Shown here: positions 32,337 through 41,589 of the stretch, piece by piece
How the letters are laid out: each line of letters opens with the position of its first letter
Position numbering within the stretch: position 1 is the stretch's first letter
Source: Streptomyces fradiae ATCC 10745 = DSM 40063
GTDB lineage: Bacteria > Actinomycetota > Actinomycetes > Streptomycetales > Streptomycetaceae
Assembly: GCF_008704425.1 (NCBI RefSeq)
Contig: NZ_CP023696.1
Coordinates: forward strand, 4,504,501-4,568,500
Direction: 5' to 3'
DNA length: 64,000 nucleotides
The notes under the pieces: model-generated
The model's database searches: none
Told to the model about the DNA's origin: nothing
What the model saw: the letters and a program-made list of their open reading frames with translations, nothing else
Position numbers and translations under genes: made by a program

Positions 32337-34469
32337 TTACGCCTCGGCGGAGGCGGTGGCCTTGGTGGTGCGGCGGCGGCGCGGCTTGGGCTCGGTCGCC
32401 TGCTCCGGTACCGCCACGGCGTCGGCGGACGCGGCGGCCTTGCGGGTACGGCGGCGCGGCGCGGCCTTCGGGGCCTCGGCGGCCTCCCCGCCGGGTGCCG
32501 CCTCGGCGGCGGGCGCCAGCGGGGCCTCAGCCGCTACGGCGGCCTCTGCGGCCTCGGCGGTCTTGCGGGTACGGCGCCGGGGCTTGGCCTCCGCCTCGGG
32601 CGCCTGGCCCTCGGCGGTCGCCACGGCCTCGGCCGCCTTGCGCGTACGGCGGCGCGGCCTGGCCTCCGGCTGCGCCTCGGCGGCCTGGGCCTCGGGCGCC
32701 TCCGTGACGGGCGCGCCGGTCGCGGTCGCCTCGGCCGCGGGCGCGTCGCTCACGGGCGCCTGCGCCGGCTGGGCCGTCTTGCGCGTACGGCGCCGGGGCC
32801 TGGCCTCCGCCTCGGGCGCCTGGCCCTCGGTGGCCGCCAGGGGGGCCGCCGCCTCGACGACGGCCTCCGGGCGCGCGGTCCGTACGGCGCCCTCGCCGGC
32901 GGTGGCCGCCTCCGCCACGGGCGCGGAGCCCGCGCGGGTGCGGCGGCGGCGACGCGGGGTGCGGCGCTCGGCCGGGGCCTCCGTGCCGGACGCCTCCCCG
33001 CCGGGTGCCGCCTCGGCGGTGGCCTGCGGGGCGGCGGTGCCGTCCGCGGCCCCGTCCAGCGGGGTGCCGCCGCGGGTACGGCGGCGCTGGCGCGGCGCAC
33101 GGGAGCGCTCCGGGCGCTCGGCGCGCTCCGGGCGGTCGTCCTCACGACGGCGCCCGCGCGGCTTGCCGCGTCCGCCCGGCTCGCCCAGGTCCTCCAGCTC
33201 CTCCGCGTCCAGCCCGGCACGGGTCCGCTCGGCACGCGGGAGGACGCCCTTCGTGCCCTCCGGGATGTCCAGGTCGGCGAAGAGGTGCGGGGACGTGGAG
33301 TACGTCTCGACCGGGTCGCCGAAGTCCAGCCCCAGCGCCTTGTTGATCAGCTGCCAGCGCGGGATGTCGTCCCAGTCGACCAGGGTGATCGCCGTACCGT
33401 GCGCCCCGGCGCGGCCCGTGCGGCCCACGCGGTGGAGGTAGGTCTTCTCGTCCTCCGGCGTCTGGTAGTTGATCACGTGCGTGACGCCCTCGACGTCGAT
33501 GCCGCGCGCGGCGACGTCGGTGCAGACCAGCACGTCCACCTTGCCGTTGCGGAAGGCGCGCAGCGCCTGCTCGCGGGCGCCCTGGCCCAGGTCGCCGTGG
33601 ACGGCGCCGGACGCGAAGCCGCGCCGCTCCAGCTGCTCGGCGATGTCGGCCGCGGTGCGCTTCGTACGGCAGAAGATCATCGCCAGTCCGCGGCCGCGGG
33701 CCTGCAGGATGCGGGCGACCATCTCCGGCTTGTCCATGGAGTGCGCGCGGAAGACGTGCTGCTTGATGTTGGCGACGGTCGCGCCCTCGTCGTCCGGCGC
33801 CGTGGCGCGGATGTGCGTGGGCTGCGACATGTAGCGGCGGGCCAGGCCGATGACGGCGCCCGGCATGGTCGCCGAGAACAGCATGGTCTGGCGCTTCGCC
33901 GGAAGCATGTTGATGATCTTCTCGACGTCGGGCAGGAAGCCCAGGTCGAGCATCTCGTCGGCCTCGTCCAGCACCAGGGTGCGGATGTGGGACAGGTCCA
34001 GCTTCTTCTGCCCGGCCAGGTCCAGCAGGCGGCCCGGGGTGCCGACGACCACGTCGACGCCCTTCTGGAGGGCCTCGACCTGGGGCTCGTAGGCCCGGCC
34101 GCCGTAGATGGCGAGGACGCGGACGTTGCGCACCTTGCCGGCGGTGAGCAGGTCGTTGGTGACCTGCGTGCACAGCTCGCGGGTCGGGACGACGACGAGG
34201 GCCTGCGGCGCGTCCGTCAGCTCGTCGGTGCGGGCGCGGCCGGCCTCGACGTCGGCGGGGACGGTGACGCGGTCCACGAGGGGGAGGCCGAAACCGAGGG
34301 TCTTGCCCGTGCCGGTCTTGGCCTGGCCGATGACGTCCGTCCCGGACATCGCGACCGGGAGGGTCATCTCCTGGATGGGGAACGGCGTGACGATGCCGAC
34401 GGCCTCCAGGGCCTCGGCGGTCTCGGGGAGGATCCCGAGCTCTCGGAACGTCTTGGGCTGCGTAGTCAG
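32337..34469 (-). CDS. DEAD-box RNA helicase with long basic repeat tail
   Basis: 710 residues. Helicase core (1-~380): Q motif FPIQEM, AKTGTGKT, PTRELC, TPGRLL, LDEADEM, FSATMP, RGIDVEGV and HRVGRTGRAG. It unwinds RNA with ATP, likely in ribosome assembly or cold adaptation; synteny suggests RhlE. From about 390 the tail is Ala/Glu-rich with some nine PRRRTRK-type basic motifs, a likely RNA-binding tail. The only plausible start is CTG at 34469 with AGAGG 8 bases upstream; no ATG/GTG/TTG is nearby. Confidence refers to the gene, less to the start. Confidence 0.92.
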   Translation of the reverse strand: MTTQPKTFRELGILPETAEALEAVGIVTPFPIQEMTLPVAMSGTDVIGQAKTGTGKTLGFGLPLVDRVTVPADVEAGRARTDELTDAPQALVVVPTRELCTQVTNDLLTAGKVRNVRVLAIYGGRAYEPQVEALQKGVDVVVGTPGRLLDLAGQKKLDLSHIRTLVLDEADEMLDLGFLPDVEKIINMLPAKRQTMLFSATMPGAVIGLARRYMSQPTHIRATAPDDEGATVANIKQHVFRAHSMDKPEMVARILQARGRGLAMIFCRTKRTAADIAEQLERRGFASGAVHGDLGQGAREQALRAFRNGKVDVLVCTDVAARGIDVEGVTHVINYQTPEDEKTYLHRVGRTGRAGAHGTAITLVDWDDIPRWQLINKALGLDFGDPVETYSTSPHLFADLDIPEGTKGVLPRAERTRAGLDAEELEDLGEPGGRGKPRGRRREDDRPERAERPERSRAPRQRRRTRGGTPLDGAADGTAAPQATAEAAPGGEASGTEAPAERRTPRRRRRTRAGSAPVAEAATAGEGAVRTARPEAVVEAAAPLAATEGQAPEAEARPRRRTRKTAQPAQAPVSDAPAAEATATGAPVTEAPEAQAAEAQPEARPRRRTRKAAEAVATAEGQAPEAEAKPRRRTRKTAEAAEAAVAAEAPLAPAAEAAPGGEAAEAPKAAPRRRTRKAAASADAVAVPEQATEPKPRRRRTTKATASAEA

Positions 34470-34851
34470 GGTGTTGCCTCTTCTGTGAGACGCGGCACGA
34501 GGCGAACGCTGGGGGGTCTCACCGCACCGGAGAACCGTCCGGCCGCAGACCGCGGGATCGCGGCCGGGTGGCGCGGGACCACTGCCGTCGCTCGAGCGTC
34601 GTACCGCTGAGGGCCCCTCATGTGCGGTGGCGCACCGAGGGCTGTCGGGTCGGAGCCGATCGGGCCACCGACCGGGCATCCTCATTCATGCATTCATGAA
34701 ACGGCCCCTCGAACACGTGCGTGATGCATCCGCGTACTCGACAGGCGCCTTATCACTGTACCCCGGAATCTCGCAGGTGTGTCGGGGCAATTCACAAGGA
34801 GGGGGACGTCACACTCGTCGGCCGAGCCCCGGGCGGGTCCCCCCGGCGGGC

Positions 34852-34857
34852 TATTGT
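34852..34857 (+). promoter_or_regulatory. -10 box for the ferritin-like gene
   Basis: TATTGT ends 7 bases before the ATG at 34865, and there is no SD. This suggests a leaderless transcript. The 395-bp gap 34470-34864 has AT-rich stretches near 34680-34790 that probably contain the leftward helicase promoter. Confidence 0.5.
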
Positions 34858-34864
34858 GCGCTCC

Positions 34865-35599
34865 ATGGAGACGCCTGACAACGCCACTGCCGCCGAAGAA
34901 CCGACCGGGATCGCCGCCCTCGACTGGGCCGGGGCCTCCGCCGAGCCGCAGTACCGCGCGGCCGTCGTGGACCTGCTCGGCGCGCTCGCCTACGGGGAGC
35001 TGGCGGCCTTCGAGCGGCTCGCGGAGGACGCGAAGCTCGCGCCGACGCTCGCCGACAAGGCGGAGCTGGCGAAGATGGCGTCCGCCGAGTTCCACCACTT
35101 CGAGCGGCTGCGCGATCGCCTGTCCGCGATCGACGTGGAGCCGACCGGCGCCATGGAGCCGTTCGCCAAGGCCCTGGACGACTTCCACCGCCAGACCGCG
35201 CCGTCGGACTGGCTGGAGGGCCTGGTCAAGGCGTACGTGGGCGACTCGATCGCCAGCGACTTCTACCGGGAGGTCGCCGTCCGCCTCGACTCCGACACGC
35301 GCGCGCTGGTGCTGGCCGTGCTGGACGACACCGGGCACGGGAACTTCGCCGTGGAGAAGGTCCGCGCCGCCATCGAGGCCGACCCGCGGGTCGGCGGCCG
35401 GCTCGCCCTGTGGGCGCGGCGGCTGATGGGCGAGGCGCTGTCGCAGGCCCAGCGGGTCGTCGCGGAGCGGGACGCGCTGTCGACGATGCTGGTCGGCGGG
35501 GTCGCGGACGGCTTCGACCTGGCGGCGGTCGGCGAGATGTTCTCCCGGATCACCAAGGCGCACACCAGGCGCATGGCCGCCCTGGGCCTCGCGGCCTGA
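34865..35599 (+). CDS. Ferritin-like-fold protein
   Basis: 244 residues, all-helical. Metal-type positions: E (GELAAFERLAEDA), E-x2-H (SAEFHHFERL) and DDTGHGNFAVEKV near the end, consistent with a ferritin-like di-iron bundle of the MiaE-like group (family annotation tRNA-hydroxylase-like). Oxidation state or substrate cannot be deduced. Conserved next to the RhlE-type helicase in mycobacteria. Divergent from the helicase gene. Confidence 0.85.
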   Translation: METPDNATAAEEPTGIAALDWAGASAEPQYRAAVVDLLGALAYGELAAFERLAEDAKLAPTLADKAELAKMASAEFHHFERLRDRLSAIDVEPTGAMEPFAKALDDFHRQTAPSDWLEGLVKAYVGDSIASDFYREVAVRLDSDTRALVLAVLDDTGHGNFAVEKVRAAIEADPRVGGRLALWARRLMGEALSQAQRVVAERDALSTMLVGGVADGFDLAAVGEMFSRITKAHTRRMAALGLAA

Positions 35600-35786
35600 T
35601 TCTCCTCTTCCCCCCCGGTCGGGCGGTCGGGCGGTCGGGGGAGGCGGCCTGCGCCCCCGGCCGGGGAGCGGGGGAGGCGGCCTGCGGCGGTCGTACTCCC
35701 GGTGCCCCGGCCCGTGGCCGGTGCGGGGGGCTACGACGGCTCCCGCCCCGCCGCCGTGCGCGGCGGCGGGGGGAGCGGGGTGCCGG

Positions 35787-36056
35787 TCACGCCGCCGCCG
35801 ACCGGCGCAGGCGGCGTCCCGCCGGCCGGATCAGCAGGGACAGGACGACGGCGCTGACGGCGACCGCCCCGACGAGCGTGCCGAGCACGAGACCGGGCCC
35901 CAGCGCCGCGTGCGTGACCAGCGCGCCGAACAGCGCGCCGAGCGGCCCGGCGGCGAGCACCGTGCGGCGCGGTGGAAGCCGGTGGGCGAGCCTGTGGAGG
36001 GCAGCCCAGGAGAGGGCGAGGCCCAGCAGGACGGAGCCGAGAGCTTCCCAGATCAC
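35787..36056 (-). CDS. Small integral membrane protein
   Basis: 89 residues beginning IWEALGSVLLGLALSWAAL with three membrane helices at about 5-22, 36-55 and 60-80, and basic loops (LPPRR, RPAGRRLRRS). GTG start with GCGAGGTGA upstream; frame open to 36194 but without signals. No function recognised. Between the ferritin-like gene (convergent) and the DUF3107 gene. Confidence 0.75.
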   Translation of the reverse strand: MIWEALGSVLLGLALSWAALHRLAHRLPPRRTVLAAGPLGALFGALVTHAALGPGLVLGTLVGAVAVSAVVLSLLIRPAGRRLRRSAAA

Positions 36057-36194
36057 AGCATCACCTCGCGGGTCGGCGGGGCGGGCACGGCGGTCGTATC
36101 CCGTCCTACCCGGGCCATCCGGACGACAACCCTCCAGCGCCCGGCGATGCGGTCTGTTCATCGACTGGTACGACTCATCCGACTCACATGACAA

Positions 36195-36228
36195 GAGGCC
36201 CGGTGGGGGATCACCCCCACCGGGCCTC
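36195..36228. terminator. Terminator of the DUF3107 gene, 15-bp stem
   Basis: Perfect stem 36195-36209 with 36214-36228, loop ATCA, about 55 bp after the leftward stop of the DUF3107 gene. Confidence 0.88.
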
Positions 36229-36282
36229 CGCGTCGCTGTGCCCCGCGGCTGTACGGCCGTGGCCGACCGCAGGGCCGTGGCG

Positions 36283-36510
36283 TCAGAGCGGGCCGAAGCC
36301 CACCCGGCGCACCGTGGGCTCGCCGATCTCCACGTAGGCGAGCCGGTCCGACGGGACCAGCACCTTGCGGCCCTTCTCGTCCGTCAGGCTGAGCAGCTGC
36401 GCCTTGCCGGACAGCGCCTCCGCCACCGCGCGCTCGACGTCCTCGGCGGACTGTTCGCTCTCCAGAACGATTTCCCGGGGCGCGTGCTGCACGCCGATCT
36501 TGACCTCCAC
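36283..36510 (-). CDS. DUF3107 small protein
   Basis: 75 residues, beginning VEVKIGVQHAPREIVLE and ending RRVGFGPL. Matches DUF3107, a small actinobacterial protein next to a TetR regulator and an rhlE helicase in mycobacteria. GTG start 7 bases after GGAGGGA. Function unknown. Confidence 0.9.
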   Translation of the reverse strand: MEVKIGVQHAPREIVLESEQSAEDVERAVAEALSGKAQLLSLTDEKGRKVLVPSDRLAYVEIGEPTVRRVGFGPL

Positions 36511-36651
36511 GGCTATGTCCCTCCGAACGGTCAGCGTTGCGCGATCACCGCGCCGTACCCCGCACACATTAGCCCGGAGAGGCGACGGCCCACGGCCCGG
36601 CGCCGCACGCCAGGAGCGAACAGCGTCCCGGCCGCGCCGCTGCCGCGCGGA

Positions 36652-37293
36652 TCAGTGCCCCTCGGCCCCGTGCAGCGGGAAACCGGCGATGCCGCGCCAC
36701 GCCAGCGAGGTCAGCAGCTGTACCGCCTTGTCGCGCGGGACCGGGGAGTCGCTCGCCAGCCAGTGCCGGGCGACGACCTGCGACACCCCGCCCAGGCCGA
36801 CGGCGAGCAGCATCGACTCGTCCTTCGACAGACCCGTGTCCTCGGCGATCACGTCCGAGATCGCCTCGGCGCACTGCAGCGACACCCGCTCGACGCGCTC
36901 GCGCACGGCGGGCTCGTTGGTCAGGTCCGACTCGAACACCAGCCGGAACGCGCCGCCCTCGTCCTGTACGTACGCGAAGTAGGCGTCCATGGTGGCGGCG
37001 ACGCGCTGCTTGTTGTCCGTGGTGGAGGCCAGCGCCGTGCGGACGGCGTGCAGCAGCGACTCGCAGTGCTGGTCGAGCAGCGCCAGGTACAGCTCCAGCT
37101 TGCCGGGGAAGTGCTGGTACAGCACGGGCTTGCTGACGCCGGCCCGCTCGGCGATGTCGTCCATCGCGGCCGCGTGGTACCCCTGGGCGACGAAGACCTG
37201 CTGGGCGGCGCCCAGCAGCTGGTTGCGTCGGGCTCGGCGCGGCAGGCGTGTGCCCCTCGGGCGCGCCGCCTCTGTCTGCTCGATGGCTGTCAC
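36652..37293 (-). CDS. TetR-family transcriptional regulator
   Basis: 213 residues. N-terminal HTH: LLGAAQQVFVAQGYHAAAMDDIAERAGVSKPVLYQHFPGKLELYLALLDQ. C-terminal domain helical, ligand unknown. GTG at 37293 with GGGAGG 4 bases upstream; an ATG at 37344 lacks a ribosome-binding site. The DUF3107 gene lies 140 bp downstream on the same strand. A near operon with rhlE-type helicase and DUF3107 is conserved in actinobacteria. Confidence 0.9.
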   Translation of the reverse strand: MTAIEQTEAARPRGTRLPRRARRNQLLGAAQQVFVAQGYHAAAMDDIAERAGVSKPVLYQHFPGKLELYLALLDQHCESLLHAVRTALASTTDNKQRVAATMDAYFAYVQDEGGAFRLVFESDLTNEPAVRERVERVSLQCAEAISDVIAEDTGLSKDESMLLAVGLGGVSQVVARHWLASDSPVPRDKAVQLLTSLAWRGIAGFPLHGAEGH

Positions 37294-38039
37294 GCCGCCT
37301 CCCAAAATCGATCCAAGTGCGCTGTGCGCCGCGCCCGCCGCCATCGTACTTTTGGGTAACCCGGAGGTGCGCGGTGCGAGCGCAGAATTTCACGTACCGG
37401 ACGGCGACGGTAGCCGGATGTTCGAAGCTGAACGATCCGGCCACCGCCAAACCTGCCGCAACCTGCGCAAACGGCGGCGATGACCGTCTCGCCGAGCGCC
37501 CCCGCCGACGCGTTCGCGCCAACGGCCGCCCGGCCGCCCGGCCGCCCGGCCTCTCGGTCCGCGACACCGGGCCACCCGGTACCGCGCCGTCCGGGCGCCC
37601 TGGCGTCCGGGCGACCGTCCGTCCTGGCGTCTGGGCCCCCGGCGTCCCGGCCTGGGGGCGTCCGGGCGTCCGGGTCCCCGGCGGGGGCGGCGAAGCGGAC
37701 GGTCTCGGGAACGGGGGCGGACGGCGACCGGGTGGGTCCCGGCCGGACAGCTCCGGGACGTGCGATGCGGCAGCGGTGGGGCAGCGGAGCTGCGCGGTGT
37801 CCTGCCGGGCACGGTCCGGGAGGCGACCCCGGGCGCGGGGACGACCGCCGCCGGGCCTCCGCGCCGGGACGGGGCGGTGCCGTCCCGGCGCGGAGGCCGG
37901 ACGCCGTCTCGCGGCACGCCGTACGGCCGGACGCTGCCTCGCCGTACACCGCTCGTTCCCGCCGTACGCCGTTTCCCGGCCGCCGCCGCTCCCGTGCCGC
38001 GCCGCACCACGCCGTGGTGCCCTGCCCCGCCGGGAGCCG
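37294..38039. other. 750-bp gene-free low-complexity region
   Basis: Long open frames run through it on both strands, but their products are Arg/Pro/Gly-rich with no motif. From 37510 the sequence is dominated by short reiterated CGGCCGCC, CCGGGCG and GGCGTCC units. I see no gene, RNA or long hairpin. The left end contains the TetR promoter region. Confidence 0.55.
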
Positions 38040-38285
38040 CTACTCGCCGTCGCGGTAGTCGTCCTCGTCCAGCGCGACCACCCGAGCCTGCTCCACCACG
38101 TCCGCCTCGTTCGCCTTGGTCGGGTCGATGCGCGGCTCCGGGTCGTCCGACTGCTGCCGGAGCTCGGCGTGCTGCTCGGCGGCGTCCGCCTCCGGGGTCT
38201 CCTCGTCCGGCGCGGAGGCACCCGCCGCGTCGTCCTCCCGTGCCAGCTCCGCCAGCGTCTCGGGATCCGTGGGGTCAACGGTCAT
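38040..38285 (-). CDS. Small acidic hypothetical protein
   Basis: 81 residues, strongly acidic and polar (PDEETPEADAAEQHAELRQQSDDPEPRIDPTKANEADVVEQ), probably disordered. ATG at 38285 with GAAGGGGAG upstream. Conserved in Streptomyces by my recollection. It lies divergently from the alpha/beta hydrolase gene. Function unknown. Confidence 0.7.
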   Translation of the reverse strand: MTVDPTDPETLAELAREDDAAGASAPDEETPEADAAEQHAELRQQSDDPEPRIDPTKANEADVVEQARVVALDEDDYRDGE

Positions 38286-38398
38286 GGGCTCCCCTTCCTC
38301 ACGGGCTTCCGCCCTCGCTACGAGCCTAGAAGCTCCCCCGGGACGGCGCTATGCGATCCTGTGACGGCGAACACACCATCGCGGGCGTGATCGTCTCG

Positions 38399-38404
38399 TA
38401 ACAT
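38399..38404 (+). promoter_or_regulatory. -10 box for a leaderless hydrolase gene
   Basis: TAACAT ends 6 bases before the ATG at 38411, with no SD. Confidence 0.5.
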
Positions 38405-38410
38405 TGCCGC

Positions 38411-39397
38411 ATGTCTTCGACCGAGCTGCCCGCGTCCCCCACCGCCGCGTCGGCGGTGCCCCGCGCGCACGCCGTACGGGTCGCGGAGGGCGAGCGACTG
38501 CGCTCCGTCGAGCTGCCCGGCCTCACGCTGAACGTGCGCTTCCGCCCGTCCGGCGAGGCCGGCAGGGCGCCCGCGCTGTACGTGCACGGGCTCGGCGGCT
38601 CGTCGCAGAACTGGTCGGCGCTGATGCCGCTCCTCCAGGACGTCCTGGAGGGCGAGGCCGTCGACCTGCCCGGCTTCGGCGACTCCCCGCCGCCCGACGA
38701 CGGCAACTACTCCGTGACCGGCCACGCCCGCGCCGTCATCCGCCTGCTGGACGCGGGGGACCGCGGGCCCGTCCACCTGATCGGTAACTCGCTGGGCGGT
38801 GCCGTCGCCACGCGCATCGCGGCCGTCCGCCCCGACCTGGTGCGCACGCTCACGCTGGTGTCGCCCGCACTGCCCGAGCTGCGGGCGCAGCGCAGCGCGT
38901 GGCCGACGGGCCTGCTGGCGGTGCCCGGCGTGGCCGGTGCCTTCGCCCGGCTCACCAGGGACTGGACGCCGGAGCAGCGGGTGCGGAGCGTGATGTCGCT
39001 CTGCTACGGCGACCCCGGCCGGGTCACCGACGAGGCACTGCGGGCCGCCGTCGAGGAGATGGAGCGGCGCCTGCGGCTCCCCTACTTCTGGGACGCGATG
39101 GCCCGCTCGGCACGCGGCATCGTGGACGCGTACACGCTCGGCGGCCAGCACAACCTGTGGCGGCAGGCGGAGCGGGTGCTCGCGCCGACGCTCCTCGTGT
39201 ACGGCGGGCGCGACCGGCTCGTGTCGTACCGCATGGCCCGCAAGGCCGCCCTCGCCTTCCGGGACGCGCGGCTGCTGACGCTCCCGGACGCGGGGCACGT
39301 GGCGATGATGGAGTACCCCGAGGCGGTCGCCCGTGCGGTACGCGAGCTCGTCGCCCACCGGGGCCGCGACGGTCACGGCGACGGCGCGAGGAGCTGA
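38411..39397 (+). CDS. Alpha/beta hydrolase
   Basis: 328 residues. Oxyanion loop YVHGLGGSSQNW, nucleophile GNSLGG, acid in YGGRDRLVS, His in PDAGHVAMMEYP. No signal peptide. The cap domain (~165-245) contains WTPEQRVRSVMSLCYGDPGR. Substrate unknown. Gene lies 8 bp ahead of the DUF3152 GTG, so co-transcribed. Confidence 0.88.
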   Translation: MSSTELPASPTAASAVPRAHAVRVAEGERLRSVELPGLTLNVRFRPSGEAGRAPALYVHGLGGSSQNWSALMPLLQDVLEGEAVDLPGFGDSPPPDDGNYSVTGHARAVIRLLDAGDRGPVHLIGNSLGGAVATRIAAVRPDLVRTLTLVSPALPELRAQRSAWPTGLLAVPGVAGAFARLTRDWTPEQRVRSVMSLCYGDPGRVTDEALRAAVEEMERRLRLPYFWDAMARSARGIVDAYTLGGQHNLWRQAERVLAPTLLVYGGRDRLVSYRMARKAALAFRDARLLTLPDAGHVAMMEYPEAVARAVRELVAHRGRDGHGDGARS

Positions 39398-39405
39398 TAC
39401 GGGGC

Positions 39406-41328
39406 GTGGGACGACATAGCCGCAAGGGCCCCGCACCGACGACCGGCCGGGGGGCGGACGACAAGACGACGGCGAACGCCGCACCGCGCGGAGGCCGCCG
39501 CCGCAGGCAGGGACCGGGAGCCGAGGACCAGGCGCCCCCGCCGCCGCAGGGCCGGGAGGCCCCGCAGGCCCGGCCGGGTGCGACCCGGCACCCGCAGGAC
39601 CATCAGGCACACCCCGCCTCTCACGCGCACCTCGACCACCAGGCGCCGCAGGGCCACCAGGCGCACCTCGACCACCAGGCGCAGCACGCGCACCAGGCGC
39701 CGCAGGGCGGCCGGGCACCGGAGAGCCGCCGCGCGTCGGCGCCCCAGGTCCCACAGGACGGCTGGGCCGCACAGGCGGCACCGCGAGCCCCGCACGCCGC
39801 TCACCCCGCGCAGGGGCCGTACTCACCTCCGGCGGCGCACGGCCCCCATGCCGCCCCGCATGCCCCCCGGGAGCCCTACGCCGCGCGGAATCCGCACGCT
39901 TCCGCCCCGCACGGCGGCGAGCCGGGCCCCGGCACCCCGCCGCAGGGCGTCCCGGCGTACGGCACCCCGCCGCGGCACACCCCGCCTCAGGCCACCCCGC
40001 CGTCCGGCGTTCCGGTGCCCGACCCGGCCCGTGACGTACGCGGCGGCCACCCCGAGCAGCACGAGCCCGGCGGGGGATGGGGCGCCGGCCCGTACGCCGC
40101 GGCCGCCCCGCGGCAGCCCGCCGCCCCGCAGCCGCGCATCGCCCAGACCCCGCCGCGCATACCCGGCCCGCGCCGGGAGTTCCTGGAGGCGTTCGACGAG
40201 CCGGAGCCGCGGCACGGCCAGGACGGCCCCGCCGCCGCGCCCGGGGGGCGCGCCACGTCGACCACCGCCCCCGGCGGCCCGCGGCCGCCCGGCGCCCCCG
40301 AGGCCCCCGGCACCGGCGCGTCCGGGCGAGGCGGAAGCAGCGCACCGGACGACGTCCGGGACGAGGCGTGGGAGCGGGGCGGCCAGGACCTCCCGGGCGG
40401 CTCCGGCGCCTTCGCCGGACCGGCCGGCCGAAGCGGCCGCCCCGCCCGCGCGGACGCCCCCGACGGGGACGGCGGCGACGGGGACGGCGGCGACGACGCC
40501 CGCGGCAGCGGCCGGGTCGGCCGGGGCCGCACCCTCACCGGCATCGCCGCGGCCGCGGTGACCACCGTCCTCGCGGTCATCGTCGCCGGTCAGGTCGGCG
40601 ACGCCCGGCAGCAGAGCCGGGCCGAGCGCGCGGCCGACGCGTCCGACCGGGGTGCCGACACCGCCTCCCGGTCGGAGCTGCGGGCCACCCCGCAGACCGA
40701 ACCGTCCCGCCCCGCCGCCGAGCCGCCCACGTACGAGCAGCTCATGGCCCGGCAGTTCCCGCTCGATCCGGCCGCGAAGGGCGTCGGCGCCTTCACGGCC
40801 GTCCCCGGTACGGACCCGGCGCCCGGCAAGGGGCGCAAGATCCGGTACCGCGTCGATGTGGAGAAGGGCCTCGCGCTCGACGGCGCCCTGTTCGCCACGG
40901 CCGTGCAGAAGACCCTCAACGACGACCGCAGCTGGGCGCACGGGGGCGCCATGACGTTCGAGCGGATCTCCACGGGCATGCCCGACTTCGTCATCACCCT
41001 CGCCAGCCCCGGCACGACCGGCGTCTGGTGCGCCAAGTCCGGCCTGGACACCACCATCGACAACGTCTCCTGCGACTCCGCCTCCACCGACCGCGTGATG
41101 ATCAACGCCTACCGGTGGGCGCAGGGCGCCGAGACCTTCGGGCCCAAGGCGATGCACGCCTACCGGCAGATGCTCATCAACCACGAGGTCGGCCACCGCC
41201 TCGGACACAACCACCGCATCTGCCGGACGCCCGGCGCTCCGGCTCCCGTGATGCAGCAGCAGACCAAGTCCCTGGAGATCGACGGCGTGCGCTGCCGACC
41301 GAACCCCTGGGTGTTCCCAGGCGGCTGA
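39406..41328 (+). CDS. DUF3152 zincin-like metallopeptidase candidate
   Basis: 640 residues. The C-terminal domain (~470-640) has the zinc motif H593-E-x3-H-x2-H (HEVGHRLGH), with two conserved Cys pairs (WCAKSG, NVSCDS, ICRTPG). A membrane helix at about 378-398 puts it outside the cell. Residues 1-375 are disordered: a His/Gln-rich stretch at 62-102 and Pro/Ala/Gly-rich beyond. GTG at 39406 with GAGGAG 12 bases upstream; the frame runs open far to the left inside the hydrolase gene. Homologue of the mycobacterial gene beside moeB1. Confidence 0.85.
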   Translation: MGRHSRKGPAPTTGRGADDKTTANAAPRGGRRRRQGPGAEDQAPPPPQGREAPQARPGATRHPQDHQAHPASHAHLDHQAPQGHQAHLDHQAQHAHQAPQGGRAPESRRASAPQVPQDGWAAQAAPRAPHAAHPAQGPYSPPAAHGPHAAPHAPREPYAARNPHASAPHGGEPGPGTPPQGVPAYGTPPRHTPPQATPPSGVPVPDPARDVRGGHPEQHEPGGGWGAGPYAAAAPRQPAAPQPRIAQTPPRIPGPRREFLEAFDEPEPRHGQDGPAAAPGGRATSTTAPGGPRPPGAPEAPGTGASGRGGSSAPDDVRDEAWERGGQDLPGGSGAFAGPAGRSGRPARADAPDGDGGDGDGGDDARGSGRVGRGRTLTGIAAAAVTTVLAVIVAGQVGDARQQSRAERAADASDRGADTASRSELRATPQTEPSRPAAEPPTYEQLMARQFPLDPAAKGVGAFTAVPGTDPAPGKGRKIRYRVDVEKGLALDGALFATAVQKTLNDDRSWAHGGAMTFERISTGMPDFVITLASPGTTGVWCAKSGLDTTIDNVSCDSASTDRVMINAYRWAQGAETFGPKAMHAYRQMLINHEVGHRLGHNHRICRTPGAPAPVMQQQTKSLEIDGVRCRPNPWVFPGG

Positions 41329-41589
41329 CGTGGCGCGCCCGCCCTCCTGTGACCCCCGGCCCCCGTCCTGACCCGGCGCCCCACATGGCCTGAGCCTGAC
41401 GGAGTGTGACCGAGTGGAAGCTTAACGCAACAGAACGCCACCGGGGCGCGAAAGTCACGAGCATTCACCCCTTCCGGTGGTGCGACGGACAACCGTCCGC
41501 CGCGCCGCCCGGTCATCCGCTTACGGTCGTCCCGCCGCGAGTCGCCGGATCAACGGCGGCCGCACACAGGGGAGATCGGGGGTGTACTC

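Noticed and set aside
37480..38058. 192-residue ORF in the gene-free region
   Set aside because: Pro/Arg/Gly-rich composition, no motif, and a competing frame on the other strand.
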